A stretch of 44,181 bases of DNA from Paenibacillus antibioticophila (GTDB lineage: Bacteria; Bacillota; Bacilli; Paenibacillales; Paenibacillaceae), in the NCBI RefSeq assembly GCF_000455265.1, contig NZ_HG005140.1, forward strand, positions 108,789 through 152,969, written 5' to 3'. The notes under the pieces were generated by a model, which ran no database searches, was not told the DNA's origin, and was given only the letters and a program-made list of their open reading frames with translations. This document shows, piece after piece, positions 1 to 7,144 of this stretch (the stretch's first letter is position 1; each line of letters opens with the position of its first letter). The translations under genes and the position numbers were made by a program.

Positions 1-387
1 CACCTCGTCCTCTACTCTTCCCAGGACCAGCTGCGCGTCCGGGTCCTGAAAGACGAGGCCGATGGTCCGGGCCGTCTCCCCGATCTTGGCATCGGCAGGA
101 TCGATGCCGTTCACCAGGATCTCGCCGGTTCGCAGTCCTCCGCCGGCTCGGGGCAAGTCCCCCGCCAGTATCCTCGCCAGTGTAGACTTGCCGCATCCGC
201 TCGGCCCCGCAATCGTGACCCATTCTCCAGGCTCCAGAGAGAATGTAATCTCGTCAAGCACAGGCTTACTGTCTGCCTTATAGCGATAACATACCCGCTC
301 AAGCCTGAGCGCTTCCCCTACAGCAGATTCGGATTCCACCGTAATTAGCTCCTCCTTAAGAAGCTTGTCCTTCACACCTGTCTTCAT
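1..387 (-). CDS. ECF transporter ATP-binding protein (EcfA/YkoD-like), N-terminal part
   Basis: This is the 5' part of an ABC ATPase that runs off the left edge; 129 codons are visible. I read a Walker A motif GPSGCGKST at about residues 63-71 and a Q-loop FQDPDAQLV near residue 115. That Q-loop form is typical of energy-coupling-factor ATPases that power vitamin uptake. The ATG at 385-387 has a GGAAGG ribosome binding site just upstream and lies 3 bp after the stop of the S-component gene, so the two are translationally linked. It may be a double-ATPase YkoD-type protein, but the rest is outside the window. Confidence 0.88.
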   Translation of the reverse strand, partial: MKTGVKDKLLKEELITVESESAVGEALRLERVCYRYKADSKPVLDEITFSLEPGEWVTIAGPSGCGKSTLARILAGDLPRAGGGLRTGEILVNGIDPADAKIGETARTIGLVFQDPDAQLVLGRVEDEV

Positions 388-390
388 TGC

Positions 391-1008
391 TTATCCTTCC
401 AACGTAGATTTTGCAGCGGCAAAGCGGCGTAATAAACCGCTCTTGACCAGAGCATCCCCAACAAGCTTCGAGAGAATCCCGGACAGAACCATTCCGCTTA
501 CGATTCGTACAACCAAAGCCAAGGCAAGGATATCTCCGCTCCAATTTACGTAGCCGAACATTCTAGCCGCAAAGTAGAACCAGATCGGCACCAAAGCCCC
601 GCCTGCCAGCATCATCTGAGCCATTCCCCATTTGCGGTAACGGAATACCGCAAATACAGCTTCCGCAACCACCATATAACAAGCAGCTGCCGCAAAGGCG
701 GATGGAATCCCATATGCCGAGCCCATAAATGACTGGACAACCGCTCCGATTCCAAAGGTAATAACAGCCGTACCCGGTTTGCGAATCAGGTAGCAGGCAA
801 GCATTCCGTAGAGCATATACAGTCCTGTAATCGTGGATGTAGCAATAGGTCCGCCGAGGCCGTTCAATAATTGATTCACCGGTGAAATGTACATTGTCAG
901 CACTCCGTTGGCTGCAGCCAGCATCGCCATCATAACGATCTCTGCCGTAGTAAATGCGGAAAACCGGATTCTGTCCTTTATACTCTTCTTCGTTTCTTCT
1001 GCGCTCAT
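391..1008 (-). CDS. ECF transporter S component, YkoE-like (thiamine/HMP precursor family)
   Basis: A membrane protein of about 205 residues with five to six hydrophobic segments. It contains the YkoE-family pattern 'GP-IA...-Y-IRKPG' around residues 55-80 and a conserved 'R-VSG...G-LSKLVGDAL' near the C-terminus. S components bind the vitamin and dock on the T and A subunits; YkoE of the B. subtilis ykoFEDC cluster is linked to thiamine precursors. An in-frame ATG at 1017 sits only 2 nt after GGGAG, so I prefer the second ATG at 1008, about 11 nt after it. I found no thiamine riboswitch upstream; an inverted-repeat operator takes its place. The substrate is an inference from the family. Confidence 0.8.
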   Translation of the reverse strand: MSAEETKKSIKDRIRFSAFTTAEIVMMAMLAAANGVLTMYISPVNQLLNGLGGPIATSTITGLYMLYGMLACYLIRKPGTAVITFGIGAVVQSFMGSAYGIPSAFAAAACYMVVAEAVFAVFRYRKWGMAQMMLAGGALVPIWFYFAARMFGYVNWSGDILALALVVRIVSGMVLSGILSKLVGDALVKSGLLRRFAAAKSTLEG

Positions 1009-1028
1009 TATGCTCATCTCTCCCGTCT

Positions 1029-1079
1029 CTAATTGTCAACCTAATTTAAAAATATAAGTTGACAATTAGAATGCGTCAA
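1029..1079 (-). promoter_or_regulatory. Sigma-A-type promoter with embedded 12-bp inverted-repeat operator
   Basis: Reading the minus strand, TTGACG (1074-1079) is followed after exactly 17 nt by TATATT (1051-1056). A perfect inverted repeat CTAATTGTCAAC / GTTGACAATTAG occupies 1029-1040 and 1058-1069: one arm lies between -35 and -10, the other just past the predicted start of transcription. This placement is typical of a repressor operator. It would drive the S-component and ATPase genes separately from the upstream T-component gene. Confidence 0.75.
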
Positions 1080-1099
1080 GACTTTTCTTTTTCAATCTG

Positions 1100-1837
1100 C
1101 TAAAACATCATCATCACTGACGCAAGCACCACACTTGTCAGCATAATGACATATCCCGAGCGTTCTATCCGAACTTCCCTCAGATAGGTACGGCTGGAAT
1201 AAGCGCCGAAGCCCTTTGCCTCCATTGCTCCTGCGGTCTGCTCCACACGGCGGATGGCTCCCGAGAATACAGCAACCAGGCTCTCCCGTCGAAGCATCAC
1301 CCGTTCCCGAAGTCCGCGGGGGGCCCGTCCGAACCGAAGCTTTCTGGCCTGGGCATGAACCCGCCCCTCCCTCTCCAGCAGCGGCAGGAAAGCGAGAGCC
1401 ATCGATACACCATAGACCAATCGATAGGGAAGCTTCAACCGATTTGCCATGATAACGACGAAATCCTGCGGATCGGTGGACCAGATGTAAATGACCGAGG
1501 ATAAAAACATGCAAAACATACGGAGCGAAATTGCCGCCGCATATGATACCGCCCCCGCGGAAATTGGAAGTCCGGGAAACAATTGAGCTCCTTCTCCCGG
1601 TACACTGATTGCTGTAATCACAAATAACGGAAGTGCAAAGATAATAATATACCCCATCCGGCCAAACAGCTTCAGCCAACCGATTCCCGCTCCATACCGC
1701 GCCAGAACCAGCAGCACGGCCAGCAACAACAGCAACGGAGCTGGAGTATCCCAATACATCGCCAACAAGGCGACACAGAACAGGACAACCAGCTTGGAGA
1801 GGGGGTCCAGTTTATGTAAATTCCATCCCGTGTTCAT
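1100..1837 (-). CDS. ECF transporter T component (EcfT/YkoC-like transmembrane protein)
   Basis: A 245-residue protein with several hydrophobic segments in the first ~120 residues and a cytoplasmic stretch containing 'RRVEQTAGAMEAKGFG' around residues 195-210. This is the Ala-Arg-Gly-type coupling motif region of CbiQ/EcfT proteins that contacts the ATPases. It links the substrate-binding S unit to ATP hydrolysis. The start has GGCGGAG about 3 nt upstream. It lies 33 bp after the acetyltransferase gene and 91 bp before the S-component gene, with an internal promoter in that gap. The T-S-A order differs from the E-D-C order of B. subtilis. Confidence 0.85.
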   Translation of the reverse strand: MNTGWNLHKLDPLSKLVVLFCVALLAMYWDTPAPLLLLLAVLLVLARYGAGIGWLKLFGRMGYIIIFALPLFVITAISVPGEGAQLFPGLPISAGAVSYAAAISLRMFCMFLSSVIYIWSTDPQDFVVIMANRLKLPYRLVYGVSMALAFLPLLEREGRVHAQARKLRFGRAPRGLRERVMLRRESLVAVFSGAIRRVEQTAGAMEAKGFGAYSSRTYLREVRIERSGYVIMLTSVVLASVMMMF

Positions 1838-1870
1838 TTCTCCGCCAGCCTTTCAGAGGTTGTTCCCAAG

Positions 1871-2443
1871 TCATTTTTTGATCGATAACTCATAATCTCT
1901 TTTGAGCAAAGAATACATCAACAAGTCCGTAAAGCCACTCTTTGTCATCTGATACTCCCGAAGCAAGCCCTCTTCCTGAAACCCCAGAATCCGAAGCAGT
2001 GATCGCGAGGAAGCATTCTCAGGAACCACCAAAGCCTCGATTCGATTTAAACCCATCGTATGATAGCCAAAGGACAGCAGCAAATGCAGCGCTTCGGTCA
2101 TATAACCCTTCCGCCAATAGGGACGGCCGAGATCATACCCGATTTCTCCACGGTAAGCACCGGCAAGCTCCCACACATTATAGCCGCAGCTCCCGATCAG
2201 CATCCCGGAGGATTTCAGTTCAATTCCCCAGCGTATCGCATCCTCGCTCTGAGACAGCCCATTCAGCAGATGGATCATTTGCCATACATCCTCTTGCGTT
2301 TCAAAGGGAGGTATGTTCATATGTTTAACAACCTCCGGATCGCTCCAATAGTCCAGCAGTACCGGCACGTCCTCCCGCTCCATCCTGCGGAGTCTAAGTC
2401 TATGGCTCTCCAGGATAGGAATTTGTCCGCCGCATTTGTACAT
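1871..2443 (-). CDS. GNAT family N-acetyltransferase (RimJ/RimL type)
   Basis: 190 residues with the pattern of ribosomal-protein-alanine and related N-acetyltransferases. It has an N-terminal 'ILESHRLRLRRMEREDVPVLLDYWSDPEV', a central 'GSCGYNVW...GEIGYDLGRPYWRKGYMTEAL' containing the acetyl-CoA loop, and a C-terminal 'ALVVPENASSRSLLRILGFQEEGLLREY'. It would transfer acetyl from acetyl-CoA to an amine; the actual substrate cannot be told. A GGAGGGAGAAGC-like ribosome binding site precedes the ATG. It is the first gene of a minus-strand run leading into the ECF genes, though the functional link is doubtful. Confidence 0.88.
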   Translation of the reverse strand: MYKCGGQIPILESHRLRLRRMEREDVPVLLDYWSDPEVVKHMNIPPFETQEDVWQMIHLLNGLSQSEDAIRWGIELKSSGMLIGSCGYNVWELAGAYRGEIGYDLGRPYWRKGYMTEALHLLLSFGYHTMGLNRIEALVVPENASSRSLLRILGFQEEGLLREYQMTKSGFTDLLMYSLLKRDYELSIKK

Positions 2444-2579
2444 GCTTCTCCCTCCTTATCAAATCATGGTATCCCAATTATATAAACATACAAGCCCGCT
2501 GCTCGTCAAAACAAACGAATATAAAAAATTGCTTTTTTAATTTTTATTAAAAATTTTGCTGAAACACTCCTGAAAGCAC

Positions 2580-2608
2580 TTGACACCATCTCTTTAGTGG
2601 TTTAAATG
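2580..2608 (+). promoter_or_regulatory. Likely promoter of the stalk-domain gene
   Basis: TTGACA at 2580-2585 is a consensus -35 box, followed by an AT-rich -10 region (TTTAAATG, about 2601-2608) at 15-17 nt. It lies roughly 40-65 bp before the ATG, in a very AT-rich intergenic stretch. The -35 is convincing; the -10 is only approximate. Confidence 0.5.
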
Positions 2609-2645
2609 TATAAAGGAATCTATTCCCAATTAAGGAGGGAAATTA

Positions 2646-3356
2646 ATGAAGAAAAAAGTCGTTATAGGGTTAATGTTAGGTACACTGACGCTTGGGTTTG
2701 GATCAGGAGCGCTTGCGGCAACAGGGTTAGAGCCCATTAAAGCGTATCTGAACAGCAAGGTTTCTCTGAAAATGAATGGGGAAACTGTGACCGTTAAAGA
2801 TGCCAACGGCAAGACTGTTTTGCCTATTACCTATGATGGAACAACCTATTTGCCTATTCGAGGACTCGGTACATTGCTGGGAACAGAGATTACTTATGAC
2901 AACACAACCTCTTCGGTGATCATTGGCGGAAACAGTGGTTCCACACCTTCACCGACAACTGACAAGTTGACGTTAAGTTCTTTGGCGGAAACCGTACTGG
3001 GTACCTCTGCATGGCATACCAAAGACCCCAAGGATACATCCTATGACGGCAAAGATTACAAAGATGTTTACCTGAACACCGACACCGTTAAGCAGGGAAA
3101 GAGCTTCCAGATCATGACTTCAAACAAATATTCAACGCTGCATCTTGAACTGGCGACGCTTAATGGTTCGCAGGAAATCACAATTATAGATCATAACAAT
3201 ACAATCTTGAAATCACTTACCGTTGCACCGAGTAATGGATTGGTTTCTGTCGATGTAGATGTAGCCGATACAGACTTTATATTTGTGGAGATCGTTGACG
3301 CAGATCCAGGTTCTTCCTTATTTGTCCCTTTGACCACATCGTATTTGGTTAAATAA
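2646..3356 (+). CDS. Secreted stalk-domain (copper amine oxidase N-like) protein
   Basis: 236 residues. A signal peptide 'MKKKVVIGLMLGTLTLGFGSGALA' is followed by a copper-amine-oxidase-N-like stalk domain at about residues 30-95, with the typical 'YLNSKVSLKMNGE...YDGTTYLPIRGLGTLLGTEITYD' pattern. A Ser/Thr/Pro linker and a C-terminal beta-rich domain of about 135 residues that I do not recognise come next. Stalk domains are common in cell-wall and exported proteins of Paenibacillus; no enzymatic role is implied. A strong AAGGAGGG ribosome binding site lies 6 nt before the ATG. It is monocistronic, with its own terminator. Confidence 0.85.
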   Translation: MKKKVVIGLMLGTLTLGFGSGALAATGLEPIKAYLNSKVSLKMNGETVTVKDANGKTVLPITYDGTTYLPIRGLGTLLGTEITYDNTTSSVIIGGNSGSTPSPTTDKLTLSSLAETVLGTSAWHTKDPKDTSYDGKDYKDVYLNTDTVKQGKSFQIMTSNKYSTLHLELATLNGSQEITIIDHNNTILKSLTVAPSNGLVSVDVDVADTDFIFVEIVDADPGSSLFVPLTTSYLVK

Positions 3357-3397
3357 AAAACCTATAGATTAAGCGGCATCAAACGATTTAGTAAAAG

Positions 3398-3426
3398 AAC
3401 CTTGTACTTTTTCAAAGTACAGGGTT
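3398..3426 (+). terminator. Intrinsic terminator after the stalk-domain gene
   Basis: A 13-bp stem with one G-T pair (AACCTTGTACTTT / AAAGTACAGGGTT) and a TTC loop, followed by TTCTTCGTATTTT. It lies about 40 bp after the stop codon. Confidence 0.75.
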
Positions 3427-3618
3427 TCTTCGTATTTTGCCTCAATGTTCAACGCTGCTTCACTGCTGTTCACTGTTTCTCCGCTGCGATTCAGAGTCTG
3501 ATCTATTTCCGCATTACACTCCCTTTGAAATGTAAATGCACCAAGTTCTGATTTTCTTAGACAAAAAACGGGGATACTACTTATAGCTACAGCATCAGCG
3601 TGAAGGAGTGGGTATCCG

Positions 3619-4599
3619 ATGATTTACTTGCTTGCCGCCGGGTTATGTGTCTCCGTTATCTTAGTTATCGGCAGTCACTATGGTTTTCGACTGATTACTC
3701 AGATGAAGCACCAGAGCAGCGAGGGCATTTTCGACTATCTTGAGCATTGCGGCATGTACAGCAGAGAAAAATTCAAGAGGCTGGAGAAAAAAGAGGTGCA
3801 GACCACCTCGATAGACGGACTGAAGCTAGGCGGTTATTTGGTTGAACCGCATCGGAACGGGAAGCGCTGGATGATCCTTGTCCATGGCTATACCGTTTCG
3901 CTCTATGTTTCCACACAGTATATTGAGTTGTTTCAAAGGGAAGGCTTCAATCTCCTTCTGATCGACCAGCGGAGACACGGGAAAAGCGAGGGAAAATATA
4001 CCACCTACGGATACATGGAGAAGCATGATATCGCAGCTTGGGTTGCGTGGATTGTTGACCACTACGGAGAGGACTGCTCTATCGGTCTGCACGGTCAATC
4101 TCTTGGCGGCGGTACCGTACTTGAGTACCTTGCCATAGCTGACCCTCATGTGAAGTTTGTTGTTGCGGACTGCCCCTATTCAGACCTGACCAAGCTGCTC
4201 CGCCATCAGATGAGCGTCTTGAACAAGCTTCCCGCCTTCCCGCTGCTTGGCATGATTAATCGCCGGATGCACCGCAGTGCCGGATTCCGGATGGAACAGG
4301 TCAGTCCCTTGAAGGCCGTACAGAACAGCACACTTCCCATTCTGTTTATACATGGAACCGAGGATAATTATGTCCCCACCTATATGAGCGAAGAGCTCTA
4401 TGAAGCCAAGCCCGAGCCGCGGAGCTTGTTGCTTGTAAAAGGAGCGGTGCACGGAAATGCCTATGCCGTTGATCCGGTGCGCTATGCCCGGGAGGTTCAG
4501 CAGTTGATCCAGCTGGCGTTGAAGCCAGAAGCAGAGAACAGATCCGGGTTATCCGGCATTTCCGTATCCGGTCCGGTTTCTGCGCTTCCGGGCGGATGA
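3619..4599 (+). CDS. Alpha/beta hydrolase with N-terminal membrane anchor
   Basis: 326 residues. An N-terminal hydrophobic helix (about 2-20) suggests membrane anchoring, followed by an alpha/beta-hydrolase fold. The oxyanion region is 'MILVHGYT' (85-92) and the nucleophile elbow is 'GQSLGG' with Ser161. The acid is probably Asp249 in 'HGTEDNYVP' and the base His278 in 'GAVHGNAY'. It resembles YqkD-type hydrolases/acyl-peptidase-like esterases; the substrate is unknown. GAAGGAG lies about 10 nt before the ATG. The last ~20 residues (Ser/Gly/Pro rich) look like an unstructured tail. It ends 1 bp from the stop of the convergent Spo0E-like gene. Confidence 0.88.
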   Translation: MIYLLAAGLCVSVILVIGSHYGFRLITQMKHQSSEGIFDYLEHCGMYSREKFKRLEKKEVQTTSIDGLKLGGYLVEPHRNGKRWMILVHGYTVSLYVSTQYIELFQREGFNLLLIDQRRHGKSEGKYTTYGYMEKHDIAAWVAWIVDHYGEDCSIGLHGQSLGGGTVLEYLAIADPHVKFVVADCPYSDLTKLLRHQMSVLNKLPAFPLLGMINRRMHRSAGFRMEQVSPLKAVQNSTLPILFIHGTEDNYVPTYMSEELYEAKPEPRSLLLVKGAVHGNAYAVDPVRYAREVQQLIQLALKPEAENRSGLSGISVSGPVSALPGG

Positions 4600-4600
4600 C

Positions 4601-4816
4601 TCATTGACCTACCATCTCGTGCTGAGCCATGACGATGTACGTATCCAGTCGCTGGCTCAGCTCAATCACAATATCACTGCAGAATCCGTTATGCTCTGCG
4701 GCGTGGACAAGCTGTGCACGGAGCTGTTCGATCATATCCGACAGCTCGTTGCTTACTTTGGCTTTGGTGACTGGCGGCTTTTTATTGCATGTATTCGTAA
4801 AGTACGAGGCTGTCAT
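4601..4816 (-). CDS. Spo0E-family aspartyl-phosphate phosphatase
   Basis: 71 residues with the Spo0E-family signature: 'IEQLRAQL' followed by 'SQRLDTYIV' near the C-terminus, matching the SQ-x-LD motif that contacts Spo0A-phosphate. Such proteins remove phosphate from Spo0A and delay sporulation. I place the start at the ATG at 4814-4816, because AAGGTGATC, an extended match to the 16S anti-Shine-Dalgarno, lies just upstream. A more distal in-frame ATG at 4846 has no ribosome binding site. A TATAAT on the minus strand at about 4870 could be its -10 box. Confidence 0.85.
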   Translation of the reverse strand: MTASYFTNTCNKKPPVTKAKVSNELSDMIEQLRAQLVHAAEHNGFCSDIVIELSQRLDTYIVMAQHEMVGQ

Positions 4817-4917
4817 ACGATCACCTTCCCATAGTCTTACAGTCATTGTATCGCATGATGCAAAAAAACATATTATACAATTTACATGAAATATGGTTTT
4901 TTTTGACGATTGGTGTA

Positions 4918-4961
4918 GAAAAAATGCCTGCCACCACCTTCAAGTGTTGTCAGGCATTTTG
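4918..4961 (-). terminator. Terminator after the small unknown gene 4974-5261
   Basis: A 10-bp stem AAAATGCCTG / CAGGCATTTT (4921-4930 and 4951-4960), extended by weaker pairs. On the minus strand it ends in a run of T. It lies 13 bp past the stop of the 95-residue gene and may also stop transcription from the plus strand. Confidence 0.8.
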
Positions 4962-4973
4962 CATCAAAGTCAG

Positions 4974-5261
4974 TCAGTCTCTCTGGGGTGTCTGGTTGAC
5001 CGTCTTGCATAAATGATCCAGCACACCCCGAATTTCCTTCATTTCTTCCATACCGGCCCCGGTGATGGAATAGTTATCCTCGTACGAGGTAAGAAAATTC
5101 GCGTCTGTCAGCTGCTCCAGCTCCTGCTTGACCTCCCGTTCTCCTACCTTGTAGCCCTGCGATTCGAGAAGAGCCAATGTACCGCTGACCGTGAGCTTCT
5201 CCAGCGTAGCCTGGTTCAGCATATGAATACGAATGAACAAATTTTGCACGTCGGCACGCAT
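4974..5261 (-). CDS. Conserved-looking small protein, possible winged-helix fold
   Basis: 95 residues, mostly helical by composition, with no signal peptide or membrane segment. The pattern helix - 'LLESQGYKVGEREVKQELEQLTDANFLTSYEDNYSITGAG' - helix resembles a winged-helix module (helix-turn-helix followed by a short beta-hairpin). That is a visual impression only and I assign no function. I chose the ATG at 5259-5261 because GAAGGGGG sits about 7 nt upstream; an in-frame ATG ten codons earlier lacks such a site. It has its own terminator and is divergent from the fRMsr gene. Confidence 0.7.
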   Translation of the reverse strand: MRADVQNLFIRIHMLNQATLEKLTVSGTLALLESQGYKVGEREVKQELEQLTDANFLTSYEDNYSITGAGMEEMKEIRGVLDHLCKTVNQTPQRD

Positions 5262-5401
5262 GCCTGTTCCCCCTTCCCTTTTCGGCTTCAATGCTTCGAC
5301 CTTACGCTACAAATTTACCCTTGAAAAAGTTTTGGGAAACAGCCAAGAGTGCCCGAATAGCGTTATAATGGGAGTTGTACACAAAGGAGGTTCATTCGAT
5401 T

Positions 5402-5902
5402 ATGTTTCACGCCAGCACTTATGAAGGTACGCGCGAGGAGCGGGAGCAAGCCGCTTTATCCCAGCTTCACGCATTAATTGAAGGCGAGAGCAGCACGGCC
5501 GCCAATCTGGCCAATGCTTCCGCTCTCCTTAACTTTTATTTACAGGATATTAACTGGGTCGGCTTCTATTTGTTCGACGGAACAGAGCTTGTGCTTGGCC
5601 CGTTCCAGGGGCTCCCTGCCTGCATCCGGATTCCGCTCGGCAAGGGCGTCTGCGGTACGAGCGCAGCACGCAAGGAGACGCTGCGGATCGAAGATGTCCA
5701 CGCCTTCCCCGGCCATATAGCCTGCGATGCCGCTTCAAACAGCGAGATCGTCATTCCTCTAGTGAAAGACGGGCAGCTCCTCGGTGTCCTTGATATCGAC
5801 AGTCCGCTAAAGGGACGCTTTAGTGCTGAGGATCAAGTCTTTCTGGAGCGGTTTACCGACCGTTTGACTGAGGCTTTACAATCTCCGCTGACATTGTTTT
5901 AG
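5402..5902 (+). CDS. GAF-domain free methionine-(R)-sulfoxide reductase (fRMsr/MsrC type)
   Basis: 166 residues forming one GAF domain. The diagnostic segments are 'NWVGFYLFDGTELVLGPFQG', 'ACIRIPLGKGVCGTSAA', 'VEDVHAFPGHIACDAASNSEIV'-like text and 'LDIDSP'. The three cysteines used in catalysis and disulfide exchange (in ACIRI, GVCGT and HIACD) are all present. The enzyme reduces free methionine-R-sulfoxide in the cytoplasm, part of oxidative damage repair. AAAGGAGG at 5383-5390 precedes the chosen ATG by 11 nt, and a TATAAT (5364-5369) lies upstream. It is monocistronic. Confidence 0.9.
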   Translation: MFHASTYEGTREEREQAALSQLHALIEGESSTAANLANASALLNFYLQDINWVGFYLFDGTELVLGPFQGLPACIRIPLGKGVCGTSAARKETLRIEDVHAFPGHIACDAASNSEIVIPLVKDGQLLGVLDIDSPLKGRFSAEDQVFLERFTDRLTEALQSPLTLF

Positions 5903-5999
5903 CCAATGGGCGAACATGATGCCATAAGCTGACATTTTCGTGCTTGCGTCTGTGACATGCGAGCAGGAAAACAGTTAAACGTAATAGAGCGAGTTAGAT

Positions 6000-6132
6000 G
6001 GGCAACATGTGAAGAGTTGCTACGATCGCTGTTGTTCGCGGATTTCTATGATGGGACTAGGTTCTAACAAGGTAGAAATCCGCTCACAAAGGCGAACGCT
6101 CCGCTTCTTCACAACCCTTCACACTTTTGCCC
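6000..6132 (+). repeat. Dispersed long palindrome family, copy A
   Basis: A near-palindrome running from GGGCAACATGTGAAG to CTTCACACTTTTGCCC, with internal arms TGTTGTTCGCGGATTTC and GAAATCCGCTCACAAAGGCG. An outer pair of short arms (ACAGTTAAAC / GTTCAACTG) extends it to about 5970-6161. Transcribed, it would fold into one long hairpin. Confidence 0.85.
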
Positions 6133-6472
6133 TGGCTACTTCGCCTTCGCAGTTCAACTGATACGACAGATTGCACCATGGCTGTGCCACATGTTTCATT
6201 ACAGTAAGCTGGCCACCTGTGGCATGCAAGTAGGATACTCCGCGCAAGCCTCCCCCCAACTCCCCCTTGCTATCAGGATCGCCTTAGTCATTACGAATGG
6301 AAGCCAGCACGATTCACTTTACGCACAGCCCAATGGAACACTGGCGCCTGGAGTTGCGCCCACTCGCACGTCGCTTCGGCCTTGCGCAGAACGCGGAACT
6401 TCGTTATCTGACTAGGTATTCTTGTTCCGAACTTCACTCATCCAGCTTATTCAGCCTCATTCCGGCTACGCT

Positions 6473-6654
6473 CCAGTGAAATTACCTACCTTAAAATCTT
6501 CATTCGACGCGCAAACCCACTTTTAGTGAAAAAACTTACCTTAGATCGCCAGTAACTAGCCAAACCCGTGTTTTAGTCAACTTTAAGTACAAAAATTTCA
6601 CTATATCCGCATTTCTAGCATTTCCACTGAATTTAAGGTAACTTTTTTCACTGG
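6473..6654. repeat. Four-copy nested inverted repeat inside element 1
   Basis: A ~24-bp unit of the form AGTGAAA-AA-TTACCTTAAA occurs twice in plus orientation (6473-6497, 6523-6546) and twice in minus orientation (6581-6602, 6631-6654). The outer pair and the inner pair each can form a hairpin, giving nested stems. It has no counterpart in the second ~1-kb element. Confidence 0.7.
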
Positions 6655-6923
6655 ATGCGTACGATCGTATTTTCATGACATCGAACGATCACTGTCATGC
6701 TGCGAAACACCGCGCCCTGAAGAGCCGCGCTCAGTGCGAGGTGTACGTATGCGTATTTGGTGGGAAAATTGCTGATCTACTGAAACAACTCTTGCTTTGC
6801 GGGATTGTTGTAATTGGGGCATCTACCCAATGGTGTTGCGGTGTTGCGGTGTTGCCTATTTACTGTTTGTAATTCATTAGTGCCCGGCACTTATAGAGCC
6901 GAGCTAAAGAGCCTGCGTAGCAA

Positions 6924-7050
6924 GGGCATAAGTGTGAAGGTTACTGCAGAAGCGGAGCGGTCACCTTTGTGAGCGGATTTCTACCCTACTATTTCAATCA
7001 GAGAATCCGCGAACAACAGCGATCGAAAGCAACCTTCACACGTTACCCCC
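6924..7050 (-). repeat. Dispersed long palindrome family, copy B (inverted)
   Basis: The same family in opposite orientation: it begins GGGCATAAGTGTGAAGG and ends with CAACCTTCACACGTTACCCC. Internal arms are GAGCGGATTTCT and AGAATCCGCGAACAACAG. It forms the right boundary of noncoding element 1. Confidence 0.85.
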
Positions 7051-7144
7051 AGTACGCAGAAACGTTAGCCTGTTTTATACTGCTGCACTCTTGCAGGAAA
7101 CTGCGGTGAATGGAGCATTGGCATTAACTTCTGCATTGATCTCA

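Larger units (their letters stand above)
5970..7075. repeat. Repeat-bounded ~1.1-kb noncoding element, copy 1
   Basis: This stretch between the fRMsr gene and the mutS2-like gene has no ORF with a believable protein. Its two ends are inverted copies of the dispersed palindrome family (6000-6132 and 6924-7050). The inside aligns in order with a second element at 16888-17880. Shared blocks include a segment near 6205 (pattern AAGCT-GCC-C-TG-GGCA), TGACTAGG near 6409, and a block at 6872-6938 containing GGCACT, AGCCGAGCT and AAGTGTGAAG. The interior also holds an independent set of four small inverted repeats. No transposase is present, and whether it is mobile, transcribed or a decayed remnant is unknown. 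Confidence 0.7.

Noticed and set aside
1018..1099. Thiamine (TPP) riboswitch before the YkoE-like gene
   Set aside because: The gap has 82 bp and no CTGAGA or related core; a promoter and inverted repeat explain it.
1092..1754. Second long minus-strand frame across the EcfT gene
   Set aside because: It is a shifted reading of the same bases; only the 1100-1837 frame shows membrane helices and the EcfT coupling motif.
6191..6872. Short plus-strand frames in noncoding element 1
   Set aside because: They have no ribosome binding sites, no recognisable domains, and their frames are not kept in the homologous element 2.
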